Of a stretch of DNA of 64,000 nt, positions 21,499-32,680 are shown in pieces; within the stretch, counting starts at the first letter, position 1; each line of letters starts with the position of its first letter. The DNA is from Xenopus tropicalis (lineage: Eukaryota; Chordata; Amphibia; Anura; Pipidae). The DNA is taken from positions 144,315,545-144,379,544 of the forward strand of contig NC_030680.2 of assembly GCF_000004195.4 (NCBI RefSeq), read 5' to 3'. Both the position numbers and the translations under genes were made by a program. The notes under the pieces are model-generated. The model had not been told where the DNA came from and did not search any database. It saw nothing but the letters and a program-made list of their open reading frames with translations.

Positions 21499-23417
21499 TC
21501 AATACTTTGTAGAACCCCCTTTTGCTGCAATTCCAGCTGCCAGGCTTTTAGGGTATGTCTCTACCAGCTTTGCCCATCTACAGACTGAAATCCTTGCCCA
21601 TTCTTCTTTGCAAAACAGCTCCAGCTCAGTCAGATTAGATGGACAGCGTTTGGGAACAGCAGTTTTCAGATCTTGCCACAGATTCTCGATTGGATTTAGA
21701 TCTGGGCTGTGACTGGGCCATTCTAACACATGGATATGTTTGGGTTTAACCCATTCCATTGTTGCCCTGGCTTTATGTTTAGGGTCGATTGTCCTGCTGG
21801 AAGGGGAACCTCCGCCCCAGTCTCAAGTCTTTTGCAGACTCCAAGAGGTTTTCTTCCAAGATTGCCCTGTATTTGGCTCCATCCATCTTCCCATCAACTC
21901 TGACCAGCTTCTCTGTCCCTGCTGAAGAGAAGCCCCCCCAGAGCATGATGCTGCCCCCCCATATGTGACAGTGGGGATGGTGTGTTCAGAGTGATGTGCA
22001 GTGTTAGTTTTCCGCCACACATAGCGTTTTGCATTTTGGCCAAAAAAGTTCCATTTTCGTCTCATCTGACCAGAGCACCTTCTTCCACATGTTTGCTGCC
22101 CCCCCCACATGGCTTGTGGCAAACTGCAAAAGGGACTTCTTATGGTTTTCTGTTAACAATGGCTTTCTTCTTGCCACTCTTCCATAAAGGCCAACTTTGT
22201 GCAGTGCCCGACTAATAGTTGCCCTATGGACAGATTCCCCCACCTGAGCTGTAGATCTCTGCAGCTCCCCCAGAGTCACCATGGGCCTCTTGGCTGCATT
22301 TCTGATCAGCGCTCTCCTTGTTCGGCCTGTGAGTTTAGGGGGACGGCCTTGTCTTGGTAGGTTACAGTTGTGCCATACTCCTTCCATTTCTGAATGATCG
22401 GTGGAACAGGGCTCCGTGGGATGTTCAAGGCTTTGGAAATCTTTTTGTAGCCTAAGCCTGCTTTAAATTTCTCAATAACTTTATCCCTGACCTGTCTGGT
22501 GTGTAGGGATGTAGCGAACCTCACAAAAAAAGTTCGCGAACCCATTCGCGAACTTCCGCCAAAAAGTGCGAACTTTTGTGAACTTTGCGAACCCCATAGA
22601 CTTCAATGAGAAGGCGAACTTTAAAACCTAGAAAAGCCATTTCTGGCCAGAAAACTGATTTTAAAGTTGTTTAAAGGGTGCCACGACCTGGACAGTGACA
22701 TGCAGGAGGGGGATCAAGGGCAAAAATGTCTCTGAAAAATACGTTGTTGACACAGCGTTGCGTTTTGTGCTGTAAAGGGCAGAAATCACACTACATTTCT
22801 AAACTTGTGTAATAAACTGCTTTAAAACGTCCGGCGTCTACATGCCAATCAAGTCGTGTAAAGGTTACAGCCGGTTCACACGCAAAGACAAAACGCCGCA
22901 GTACTGGATACAGAATATATTATTGCTGGTGGAAAAACATCGCTCAGGTGATTTTATTGCAATGCAATGTCACTACTATGTGTAACGTATTGGGTTACAG
23001 CAAATGAGATCAGCAGGACAGCTGTCCCCAGCAGCTACATACAGAGCAGTAGAAAGTAGATTACTAGTCAGCAAAGCTACCTAAACTGTCCCTCAAACCC
23101 CTGCACAGCTCTCTCCCTATGCTAACTCATCAAGCACACACAGGCAGAATGTAAAATGGCTGCTGGGCTTCGGTTTATATATGGAAGGGAGTGGTCCGGG
23201 GGTGGTCCAGGAGGGAGAGCTGCCTGATTGGCTGCCATGTATCTGCTGGCTCTGGGGTGAGAGGTCAAAATTTGGCTCCAGCTAAGGCGAACCCAAAATT
23301 GCGAACTTCGCTAAAAGTTCGCGAACTTGCGAACTTGCGAACACCCGATTTTCGTGCGAATTAGTTCTCCGGCGAACAGTTCGCTACATCTCTACTGGTG
23401 TGTTCTTTGGACTTCAT
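21499..23417 (-). pseudogene. Tc1-like transposase pseudogene
   Basis: Read on the minus strand, this is a decayed cut-and-paste transposase. The probable start codon is at 23417-23415 (MKSKEH...). After about eight codons the frame is broken by a hAT MITE at 22504-23394. The coding sequence continues with a paired-like helix-turn-helix region (RQVRDKVIEKFKAG; YKKISKALNIPRS) and a second DNA-binding part (GRPPKLTGRTRR). Then follows the catalytic domain, with SDETK around the first aspartate and WPSHSPDLNPIENLW near 21690-21735 holding the last acidic residue of the DDE triad. The parts lie in different frames, so there are frameshifts as well as the insertion, and no functional enzyme can be made. 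Naming the Tc1/mariner superfamily is secure; the exact family name is not attempted. Confidence 0.9.
22504..23394 (+). mobile_element. hAT MITE (TAGGGATGTAGCGAAC type), copy 1
   Basis: An 891-bp element with termini TAGGGATGTAGCGAAC and GTTCGCTACATCTCTA, 15 of 16 complementary. It is flanked by a perfect 8-bp duplication CTGGTGTG at 22496-22503 and 23395-23402. It has no transposase. It sits in the 5' coding region of the Tc1 transposase, so it is the youngest layer of the nest. A shorter, inverted relative is at 27369-27879. Confidence 0.95.
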
Positions 23418-23786
23418 GGTGTTGTTGCTCCCAATATTCTCTTAGACAACCTCTGAGGCCGTCACAGAGCAGCTGTATTTGTACTGATATTAGATTACAC
23501 ACAGGGGCACTCTATTTAGTCATTAGCACTCATCAGGCAATGTCTATGGGCAACTGACTGCACTCAGACCAAAGGGGGCTGAATAATTACGCACACCCCA
23601 CTTTGCAGTTATTTATTTGTAAAAAATGTTTGGAATCATGTATGATTTTTGTTCCACTTCTCACGTGTACACCACTTTGTATTGGTCTTTCACGTGGAAT
23701 TCCAATAAAATTGATTTAAGTTTGTGGCTGTAATGTGACAAAATGTGGAAAAGTTCAAGGGGGCCGAATACTTTTGCAAGCCACTG

Positions 23787-23836
23787 TAATTATCCCTTAT
23801 TGGGGGCAGAACAGCCCTATTGGGTTTATTTAATAA
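23787..23836 (+). repeat. ~113-bp array, remnant right of the Tc1 element
   Basis: TAATTATCCCTTATTGGGGG and CAGAACAGCCCTATTGGG continue the unit broken at 21274. The array ends here in mid unit. Confidence 0.9.
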
Positions 23837-24644
23837 ATAAATATAGATCATTTGTGTTTTTTTGTAATTATCTCTTTAAACCACAGCAGGGAAATAGAGC
23901 AGGTCCCAGAGTAGAACCCGGGGTTCCCTGACAGATCTCTGTGTGACCCCAGAAATAGACACAAGTGATAGAATTTGCACTAATGCGCGGTATGAAAGGC
24001 AGGTGAGTATCAGGTAGATAGGGTGCGTGTCCCAGCAGGCCGGTATCGCTGTTTGATCTCTCAAGTGCTTTTTCCTTCCAAGAAAATTTCCATTAGCTCA
24101 GATTCCATGAACAGGGAACACATTCCTGATAGTTCAAGGGTTAAACGATGATTCTACTTGCTCTAAAAAGGGATAAAAAGTGAATAAGTAAACCTTGTAT
24201 AATATATATATACAGTATATAGGGTTGGTTCAAGCCGCCCTTGCAGGTCCAACTGTTGGTCAGGGCCCCCTTGACTCACAAGGTTACAGATATAGGAAAA
24301 TATTGTATCACTGTGCATTAATATTGAATCAGTTTAAACAGGGAAAATGAAGTTGCTTTAATTCCCTCTATTCCTTATTGTTCAGAGCACATTGCAGGGG
24401 GAGGAGAAAGCAGTTTAGGGGCCCCAATTTTTTTGCACGGCTTGGGGCTTTGCGTGAATAGCCGCAGACTGAAGTTTGAACGTAGTCAGCCTGCATTAGC
24501 TGCCCTAGTTTCAAAAGGGGTGGACAGGGTAAGGCACATAGGCATCCCCCTTCCAACCCCCTACCTGGGCTGGGGTTCAACTCCTGACTATGAGGGGGCA
24601 TCAGATTTTTGACCGCAAGTACTCTTAGAATGAAATACAAAGTA
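23837..24644. other. Spacer with one dispersed-repeat fragment
   Basis: 24225-24300 (GGTCCAACTGTTGGTCAGGG ... GGTTACAGATATAG) resembles the arms of the palindrome at 14.9-15.7 kb. The minus frame at 24368-24733 has no recognisable domain and runs into the next MITE end. Confidence 0.4.
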
Positions 24645-25867
24645 CAGGTATCGGACCCCTTATCTGGAAACCCGTTATCCAGAAAGCTCCGAATTACGGA
24701 AAGCCCATCTCCCATAGACTCCATTTTTATCAAATAATTCAGAATTTTAAAACTGATTTCCTTTTTCTCTGTAATAATAAAACAGTACCTGTACTTGATC
24801 CCAACTAAGATATAATTACCCCTTATTGGGGGCAGAACAGCCCTATTGGGTTTATTTCATGGTTAAATGATTCCCTTTTCTCTGTAATAATAAAACAGTA
24901 CCTGTACTTGATCCCAACTAAGATATAATTACCCCTTATTGGGGGCAGAACAGCCCTATTGGGTTTATTTAATGGTTAAATGATTCCCTTTTCTCTGTAA
25001 TAATAAAACAGTACCTGTACTTGATCCCAACTAAGATATAATTACCCCTTATTGGGGGCAGAACAGCCCTATTGGGTTTATTTCATGGTTAAATGATTCC
25101 CTTTTCTCTGTAATAATAAAACAGTACCTGTACTTGATCCCAACTAAGATATAATTACCCCTTATTGGGGGCAGAACAGCCCTATTGGGTTTATTTAATG
25201 GTTAAATGATTCCCTTTTCTCTGTAATAATAAAACAGTACCTGTACTTGATCCCAACTAAGATATAATTACCCCTTATTGGGGGCAGAACAGTCCTATTG
25301 GGTTTATTTAATGGTTAAATGATTCCCTTTTCTCTGTAATAATAAAACAGTACCTGTACTTGATCCCAACTAAGATATAATTACCCCTTATTGGGGGCAG
25401 AACAGCCCTATTGGGTTTATTTAATGGTTAAATGATTCCCTTTTCTCTGTAATAATAAAACAGTACCTGTACTTGATCCCAACTAAGATATAATTACCCC
25501 TTATTGGGGGCAGAACAGCCCTATTGGGTTTATTTAATGGTTAAATGATTCCCTTTTCTCTGTAATAATAAAACAGTACCTGTACTTGATCCCAACTAAG
25601 ATATAATTACCCCTTATTGGGGGCAGAACAGCCCTATTGGGTTTATTTCATGGTTAAATGATTCCCTTTTCTCTGTAATAATAAAACAGTACCTGTACTT
25701 GATCCCAACTAAGATATAATGACCCCTTATTGGGGGAAGATCAATCCTATTGGGGTTAATTCATGGTTTATTGATTTTTTAGTAGACGTAAGGTATGGAG
25801 ATCCAAATTACGGAAAGACCTCTTATCCAGAATATTCGAGCATTCTGGATAATGGGTCCTGTACCCG
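24645..25867 (+). mobile_element. Complete CAGGTAT MITE with about 9 internal units
   Basis: Both ends are intact: CAGGTATCGGACC after TA on the left, and GGATAATGGGTCCTGTACCCG followed by TA on the right. Between the MITE arms lie about nine 113-bp units with the same boundaries as the single unit in the compact copy at 6591-6918. This makes it a direct expanded counterpart. No coding sequence. Confidence 0.92.
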
Positions 25868-26515
25868 TATAACAATAAATACAAATAAATACAAGGTACA
25901 GTTGCAATAAGTTAAGAGTCAAAGACACAAGAGGGTGGAGGTCCCTGCCCCTAAGAGCTTACAATCTAGATGGGAGGGGAACTTACAGCCACAAATAGGT
26001 ATGGCAATCCCTAAACACCCAAAGCCTTTAGATGCTTTATTGCCCATTCGGTCTTTGCAGGGTTTATTTAGCCACTTACCTGCCCCAGTGAGTATGTGCC
26101 GGGGGGTTTGCAGAGCAGAATATCAGCCCTTAGTGAATACTGATGGGTATAAAGTGGGGGGGCAGCGGCGGCGGCGGCGCAGGTCACATCCAGTTCACTT
26201 TTCCAATCCTATTGAAATCCGAGCTCGTGAAACTTGGAACAAATTGCTGTTACTGACACATCCGATATTTAGCAAACAGCCCAGGTGTGATCTCTGTTAG
26301 GGCTCCGTGCATTACAGGGAACCGGCCCCCAACTGGGCTCTTTGAAGTTGGCTCTTTAGTCCGTCTCCCTATCTGCTCTCAGAATCTGAAACATTTAAGT
26401 GCCCCCGCCAATTACCTCTGTGCTACAGACACAACTGTACATACGAGCTTAGCGCCGGGGCAAATACAATCCCCAACTGTCTGTTTCTATGAGAAGGACT
26501 CAAATTCCTAATGTA
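25868..26515. other. Unclassified spacer
   Basis: CCCCTAAGAGCTTACAATCTAGATG near 25950 resembles a LINE 3' phrase, weakly. Short frames at 25935-26300 and 26287-26511 have no recognisable domain; the RRRRRR run is a GGC-repeat artefact. Confidence 0.35.
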
Positions 26516-27368
26516 CATGTATGGGACCTGTTATCCAGAATGCTCGGGACCTGGATAAGATATATTTCTGTAATTTGGATCTCCATACCTATACCCCCAT
26601 ATGTAATAAAAGGTACTATGTTTGCCCAGGAGCAGTAGCCCATAGCAACCAATATGTTTGCTTTTTAACAGGTGACCAGTAAATGCGTCCTGCTGATTGG
26701 GAATAATTTAACCATTAAATAAACCCAATAGGGCTGTTCTGCCCCAATAAGGGGTAATTATATCTTAGTTGGGATCAAGTACAGGTACTGTTTTATTATT
26801 ACAGAGAAAAGGGAATCATTTAACCATTAAATAAACCCAATAGGGCTGTTCTGCCCCCAATAAGGGGTAATTATATCTTAGTTGGGATCAAGTACAGGTA
26901 CTGTTTTATTATTACAGAGAAAAGGGAATCATTTAACCATTAAATAAACCCAATAGGGCTGTTCTGCCCCAATAAGGGGTAATTATATCTTAGTTGGGAT
27001 CAAGTACAGGTACTGTTTTATTATTACAGAGAAAAGGGAATCATTTAACCATTAAATAAACCCAATAGGGCTGTTCTGTCCCCAATAAGGGGTAATTATA
27101 TCTTAGTTGGGATCAAGTACAGGTACTGTTTTATTATTACAGAGAAAGGGAATCATTTAACCATGAAATAAACCCAATAGGGCTGTTCTGCCCCAATAAG
27201 GGGTAATTATATCTTAGTTGGGATCAAGTACAGGTACTGTTTTATTATTACAGAGAAAAGGGAATCATTTAACCATAAATAAACCCAATAGGGCTGTTCT
27301 GCCCCCAATAAGGAGTAATTATATCTTATTTTTTTTATTATTACAGAGAAAAGGGAATCATTGTTAAC
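26516..27368 (-). repeat. CAGGTAT MITE end and ~113-bp array, inverted
   Basis: A right MITE end in reverse orientation (CATGTATGGGACCTGTTATC after TA) is followed from about 26700 by about six inverted 113-bp units. The array is cut at about 27368 by the hAT MITE at 27369. The opposite MITE end is not seen beyond that insertion. Confidence 0.88.
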
Positions 27369-27879
27369 TAGAGATGTAGCGAACTGTTCGCCGGCGAACT
27401 AATTCGCGCGAACATCGGGTGTTCGCGCAAATTTGCGGACTTTTGCCGATGTTCGCCACTTTGGGTTCGCCGCGTTTTTTTTTTGGCGCCGCGTTTTTTC
27501 GCCTTGGTTTTTCCGCCGCGTTTTTTCACTTCGTTTTATCGCCTATGCATATACATAGGAATAGCTTGCGTTTTTTTTTTGGCGTTATTTTTTGGCGGTG
27601 TTTTTTTTGGCGGTGTTTTTTTTGGCGGTTTTTTTACAAAGTATTTTTCAGAGAACTTTTTGCCCTTGATCCCCCTCCTGCATGACACTGTCCAGGTCGT
27701 GGCACCCTTTAAACAACTTTAAAATCAGTTTTCTGGCCAGAAATGGCTTTTCTAGGTTTTAAAGTTCGCCTTCCCATTGAAGTCTATGGGGTTCGCAAAG
27801 TTCGCGAATATTCGCGAGTTTTGGCAAAAGTCCGCAAACGGGTTTGCGAACATTTTTGCGCGGGTTCGCTACATCCCGA
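27369..27879 (-). mobile_element. hAT MITE (TAGGGATGTAGCGAAC type), copy 2
   Basis: A 511-bp element beginning TAGAGATGTAGCGAAC and ending GTTCGCTACATCCCGA, with a perfect duplication TTGTTAAC at 27361-27368 and 27880-27887. Its right two fifths (GTCCAGGTCGTGGCACCC ... AAAGTTCGCC) are the reverse complement of the left part of the copy at 22504. The rest is replaced by short GGCG-T(n) repeats. It again inserted into the 113-bp unit. Confidence 0.93.
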
Positions 27880-27922
27880 TTGTTAACATATGGGTGGGGA
27901 CAAATATGGGTGCCCATGCTTC

Positions 27923-28010
27923 AGGGCCGGAACTAGGGGTGGGCAGAGGAGGTACACGCCCAGGGGATGGTGGTTTGGCTTCTTCTGCCTGGGCTCCCCT
28001 GGTTAAGGCC
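27923..28010 (+). mobile_element. Fragment of CAGGGCCGGAACTAGGGG repeat
   Basis: The terminus CAGGGCCGGAACTAGGGG is the inverse of the right end of the complete element at 54555-54730. The opposite end is not clear here. Confidence 0.45.
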
Positions 28011-28147
28011 CTGGAGGATCTCAAATTCCATAAGTGATTCTCTCCACTCTCTGGTCCTCCAAAATGCCACTTGTCAGCTCATGTGTATGTGTGCGCTCAC
28101 ACATGGGATAACAGTGGGGGCCGGCACAGTCGCCTGGGCAGCATGTC

Positions 28148-28225
28148 TAAGGGTGGCCATACACAGTAAGATCTGCTCACTTGGTGAGGTCACCAAGTGA
28201 GTGGATCTTCTCCCGATATCCCCTT
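28148..28225 (+). mobile_element. Fragment of TAAAG-GGCCATACAC MITE
   Basis: CTAAGGGTGGCCATACACAG and the block GATCTGCTCACTTGG match the end of 54055-54370 in inverse orientation. The remainder is lost at the junction with the LINE end that follows. Confidence 0.6.
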
Positions 28226-28239
28226 CAGACTTCAGCTTG

Positions 28240-28465
28240 GTCCTTTGGTCCTCATTGGAAAAGGTGAGGAAACAGGTGGTCCGATTGCCATCTTGGAGTC
28301 AGGAAGGAATTTTTTCCCCTCTGGGGCAAATTAGAGAGGCTTCAGATGGGGTTTTTTGCCTTCCTCTGGATCAACTAGTAGTTAGGCAGGTTATATATAG
28401 GCATTATGGTTGAACGTGATGGACGTACGTCTTTTTTCAACCTAACTTACTATGTTACTATGAAA
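28240..28465 (+). mobile_element. CR1-like LINE 3' end
   Basis: GATTGCCATCTTGGAGTCAG, GGAATTTTTTCCCC and TTTTTTGCCTTCCTCTGG are followed by GTCTTTTTTCAACC and a degenerate TATGTTACTATG tail. The same order occurs at 44525-44788. Only untranslated 3' sequence is present. Confidence 0.7.
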
Positions 28466-28750
28466 CTATGCTACAAATGAAAGAACTGTGGTATAAAGTT
28501 CACCTTGGTGACATAGTACACTGTGGCCCAGGGGTTTTTGATTCTGGCCCCCATTTGTGGTCAAGCATTGGGTCAGGCCCCCTAAGCTCATGAGAAAACT
28601 TATGAGAAAATATATACCTGTATTTAAAAATGTAATCATATTAGTCACTCCAGTACCATAAATAAATATTTACCCTCTAATGTCCCCCTTAGCCGTCTTT
28701 CAGCCATTCTCCCCTTCCTCTGGTTTTGGCCAAGTCTGGAAGGTCTGTGG

Positions 28751-29055
28751 CAGGGTTCCCCAACTTTTCTTACTCGTGAGCCACAGTCAAATGTAAAAAG
28801 ACTTGGGGAGCAACACAAGCACCATAAAAGTTCATGGAGGAGCCAAATAAGGGCTGTGATTGGCTATTAGGGGCCTCTATGCACCCTATCAGCTTACAGG
28901 GGCTTTATTTGGTAGGAAATCTTGTTTTTATTCAACCAAAACTTGCCCCCAAGTCAGGAATTCAAAAATAACTCCCTGGTTTGGGGGCGCTGGGAGCAAC
29001 ATCCAAGGGGTTGGGGAGCAACATGTTGCCCTGAGCCACTGGTTGGGGATCACTG
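28751..29055 (+). mobile_element. hAT MITE, CAGGGATCCCCAACC family, copy 3
   Basis: Collinear with 1883-2190; ends CAGGGTTCCCCAACT and GGTTGGGGATCACTG. Flanks GTCTGTGG and GTCTATGG match at 7 of 8. Confidence 0.88.
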
Positions 29056-29063
29056 GTCTATGG

Positions 29064-29835
29064 GAATAGGAATATGATAAAAAGCCAGGGGCCACTTGTG
29101 CTGTTATGAAACTAATTAAATGAAGATTTGGGAAAAACAAGCGTATAATACTTTTGTTTACTGATTCACTATAGCAACGCGGCACCGTAACGCCTGTATC
29201 GTTTCTCCGGCGGATTCGAAACCTTCCGTCGCTAACGGCAGATTCGCTTTCCTTCCCTGAATCGCTGCTTTGTACAAAGGGCAAGGAGTAAATACATATG
29301 TCTCATATTGGAAATTCCTTCGGCTCACAAGAAAGGAGACATCTGTAGGGAAGGGGGATCAGGTGAACATATTAAATGTGTAAATCTCCTGAGAAGGATT
29401 AAACTCTGCCTCCACATCCATTGGCCGGTGCAGCCGCTGGCCCCGCGTTGGGGCATGATGTCATTGGGCCTCGGCATGGGGTAAATGCGCTTACATTGCT
29501 GGCCAGGCTTAAGGCTATGGGGACTAATCAACCATTCAAACAACGGCCGGGGATGGTATTTTGTTTTTTTTTTCATATTTCTAGAGTGGGTTTCATGTGA
29601 GGGGCTCCCAAGTGGCGGCTCTGCTGCGAATGATCAGTAATTGCAATGAAACTTGCTCTCTCCAGAGGGATTAGACTGGAAGAACACGCGGCGGAGGAAT
29701 AAATGAACATTCTCATTTGAATTCATTCTCCATTTCGGAGAATTTGCAGTGGAGCTGAAAGGATCAGGTCTGGGGGGGGGGGGGGGCAGGTTAACATACC
29801 AGAACGGCAGGGGCAGACTGGCAAGTCTTAATGGC
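29064..29835. other. Unclassified spacer
   Basis: No supported gene. A run of 16 G near 29772 is a likely sequencing-length artefact site. Confidence 0.4.
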
Positions 29836-29960
29836 TTAAAGGGAAACTGTACCCTACAGCCCACGGTCAGCTGATTAACCTGTAACCTATAGATTTGGAG
29901 CACTTTTTTTATATATTTGATTTTATTAACGTGAGTGGGAGCAGCTGTTGTGCTTCTATA
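29836..29960 (+). mobile_element. Left end of a T2-like MITE, truncated
   Basis: TTAAAGGGAAACTGTACCC has the TTAAAGGG boundary and spacing of T2-type MITEs. No matching right end is seen; at about 29980 AGGAATGCACCGAATCC looks like the terminus of another hAT-like repeat. Confidence 0.5.
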
Positions 29961-30315
29961 GCCAAGTTAGAAGGAAATTAGGAATGCACCGAATCCAGGG
30001 GCGCTGCTACAAGGCAAAGATACCGGGGGGGGGGGGGCAAAAGCCACTCCTGGTAACTTTAAGAGCCAAATTTCAGTTTTTCAAAATGGAAATTAGGCTC
30101 TGCTAGTGCAATTGCGCTCTCTACACTAGCGATACGGCGCCACTGGACCCCCGAGGGAGGGGGCAGCATCGGAGGAGCGGCTCAGGGGCCAACAATCAGA
30201 CTTTATAGTATCAACAAGTAAAACTATCAAATAAGGGACTTTATTATGGACATAAAATTACACCCGCTAAGCACCAGCACAACACTCAGTGGCCAAGGGA
30301 GTCCTTTGTTAAATG

Positions 30316-30708
30316 CAGGGGTCCTCAAACCATCCTTCTTTACCAGGGGCCAGTCCAACGGCCCCTCAGACTGTTGGGGGGGCTGGACCACCCCCCCTTC
30401 AAACTATGGCCCACTCCTGCATTCTCTTCCAGCACCCCACTCCCTCACTCTGTCCGTCCACCCTCCGACTGCCCACTGAGTCCTCCGACTGCCCGCTGAG
30501 TCCTACCTTTTCCTGCCCCCCCACTCCATCTGTCTTCCCAACTCCAGCCTCCCACTCAATGCTGAGTCCTCGCGCTGTCCATCCTCCCTCACAGCTCCCC
30601 CGTCCCGCTCCCCGCTGAGTCCTCTCTCCGCTGCCAGGGGTGAGGATGCAGCGGGGGGCTGAGTAAATTACCCTGGGGGGCCCGCAGCCCGTAGTTTGAG
30701 GATCCCTG
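30316..30708. mobile_element. hAT MITE, CAGGGGTCCTCAAACC ends
   Basis: A 393-bp element with ends CAGGGGTCCTCAAACC and TTTGAGGATCCCTG and flanks GTTAAATG / GTTTAATG (7 of 8). Inner sequence is C/T rich. Frames across it are incidental. Confidence 0.85.
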
Positions 30709-31021
30709 GTTTAATGCATGCCATTGGCCCAAGCATATTACACGGACACAGGCCATACAGCACATTGCAGCCATGTCAGACTGCTTCAGGTGCGGCAGAG
30801 TTTTGTCTGATAGCCCTGGGCATGACGGACGGGGACTCCTTGGGGGTCATTTACTATGACCTTGGGCAGAAGGGAAAAAGTCACTGCTCCTTAACTTGTC
30901 AATTAGTAATTTTTGGACCATTTCTAAAATAATGAAGTTACTCTTCATTACCTTCCTCTCAGCGACCTGCCTCTCTCTATTCTCTCTACATGTTGTGGTC
31001 GGATTTTGATTGACAGATAGG

Positions 31022-31225
31022 TCTAAAGGTGGCCATAAACCGAAAGACCTGAGCGTTTAGCAAGGTCCCCAAATGAGTGGATCTTTTCCCCAATATGGAA
31101 AATCGGATTGATCGGATGTAGGCCCATCAGGGCAAGGACCTCATCACCAAAACACTCCTCCCCCCGACTGGATTTTTAAAATCGCTGTATCAGTTGGCCA
31201 ATGGTAAGATGCCGACTCGGTCCAG
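31022..31225 (+). mobile_element. Decayed TAAAG-GGCCATACAC MITE
   Basis: CTAAAGGTGGCCATAAACCG and later CAGTTGGCCAATGG are diverged versions of the family at 54055-54370. Confidence 0.5.
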
Positions 31226-31404
31226 TTTAACTTGCTTATTTCAGAAATAGGTCAGAATTTTTAATGGATAATCTTTAGGAAGTTGAAGCTGAAGCTTCTA
31301 GTTCACATTCCTACCTATTTTCTGCTTTAAGATCAGTGTAAAACTAAACTAAATGTTGTACCTGTAGGGAAATATATGCTGTATATATATATATATTCCG
31401 GTAT

Positions 31405-31766
31405 GTCAGTGATAATCTCATCTATTGAATTCTCCCATACCGGGGAGCATATCTTTCCCCTTGCGTCAATCCTGCCGCGGGCAACGAAACAATAGCCGCG
31501 CAACAAAATAAAATCCGCGTGTGACGAAATAATAGCCGCGCGACAAAATAATAGCCGCGGGCGACGAAACAATAGCCGTGCGACAAAATAATAGCCGCGG
31601 GCGACGAAACAATAGCCGCATGACAAAATAATAGCCGCGGGCAACAATTTTTTTTTGTCGCACGACATTTTCGCTGTTTCGCAAATTTTTTCGCCATTTC
31701 GCGGATCTTTTGAAAGATTCGCGAATTTTTCGGCGAAGCGAAAGAGAACAGATTCGCTCATCACTA
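31405..31766 (-). mobile_element. hAT MITE (TAGTGATGAGCGAA type) with short array
   Basis: The right end, GATTCGCTCATCACTA, is clear. The left end near 31405 (CAGTGATAATCTCATC) is diverged and no duplication can be assigned. The core at about 31480-31645 holds about seven ~21-bp units (AATAGCCGCGGGCGACGAAA and variants). This is the same motif, inverted, as in 34048-34690. Confidence 0.7.
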
Positions 31767-32055
31767 GATACCATCCTTCTATTGCCCCCCCGTGAACTCA
31801 GCGAGAGATTATAGGAATCCTCTTTAGGGCAGTAAAGTCATAAAGCTGCCGACGATCCCGCTGCTTCCCTCCTGCCCATCTGACACCTGATACCTGCGAC
31901 AAGTCCGGTGAGAGAGTCCGACCGGCTCTGATAATAAAGTGCAGGGCAGTTTGGGCTGAGGAATAGCTGGCGAGCCGTCGGATTCTCATGTAACAGATGA
32001 ACCCTTGTTAGGTTACCGTAAAGATGGAGATTTAGTTATGCACCACTGTGTGTGC

Positions 32056-32453
32056 TTAAAGGACAAGTAAACCCTACATTTTCCTTCCATGTATAAAGTT
32101 GGGGCACATTTCCCCCACCCAAACTGCCTCATTTGTACTGTATATATCCCCTCAGTTTGCCAGCACCATCACTTTTTCAAAAACAAAAGCAGCTTTTACC
32201 TTGCAGCCATTTTCCCTCTTGCATAAACATGTTTCTCCAGCACAGCTAGAGTTTCTATGGAAACCAGCAGTGCCGTCTCTTTATTGGCTGTGGGACTGGG
32301 GGGCGTGTTTGGTAACCTGAATTATGAATAACTGAGCATGCTCAGTAGCCAACAGCCAAAGGAAATTCCTGAGGGAGGGGCTGAGTGGGTAAAAGGGGGA
32401 GAATGAATCCCAAGTGATTAAGGGGGGGCTGCAGCCTTACTATTAACCTTTAA
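32056..32453 (+). mobile_element. T2-like MITE candidate
   Basis: It begins TTAAAGGACAAGTAAACCC, a T2-type terminus, and may end at ACCTTTAA at 32453. The right terminus matches only in the outer bases, so the end is tentative. Confidence 0.55.
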
Positions 32454-32680
32454 ACACCCAGAGTGGCAGGTAATGATGGGCAAAAAAATTCGGCAGGCAT
32501 GGATTTGAGGCAAATTTTTTCATGGGTCTGAGAGTCTGTTCCATTGTGAGAAGGTGAGTTTTATTTAAGAAAGGCTGGTGGGGTGAGGCATGTAGACACC
32601 TTCCTACCTACCCTCATTTGCCCCTATCTTTTGTGTTATTCTGGGTGGGAGCGGCAGGACGAACAGCCCCCATCAGGTCC

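Larger units (their letters stand above)
21275..23786 (-). mobile_element. Tc1-like transposon, interrupted by a hAT MITE
   Basis: The element runs from CAGTGGCTTGCAAAAG to CTTTTGCAAGCCACTG and is flanked by TA at 21273-21274 and 23787-23788. The terminal inverted repeats are long, about 220 bp each (21275-21492 and 23566-23786). Removing the 891-bp hAT insertion and its 8-bp duplication leaves about 1.6 kb, the usual size of a Tc1 element. The surrounding 113-bp array reads continuously across the insertion once one TA is removed. Confidence 0.95.

Noticed and set aside
21499..23417. Active Tc1 transposase
   Set aside because: The frame is broken by a hAT insertion and by further frameshifts.
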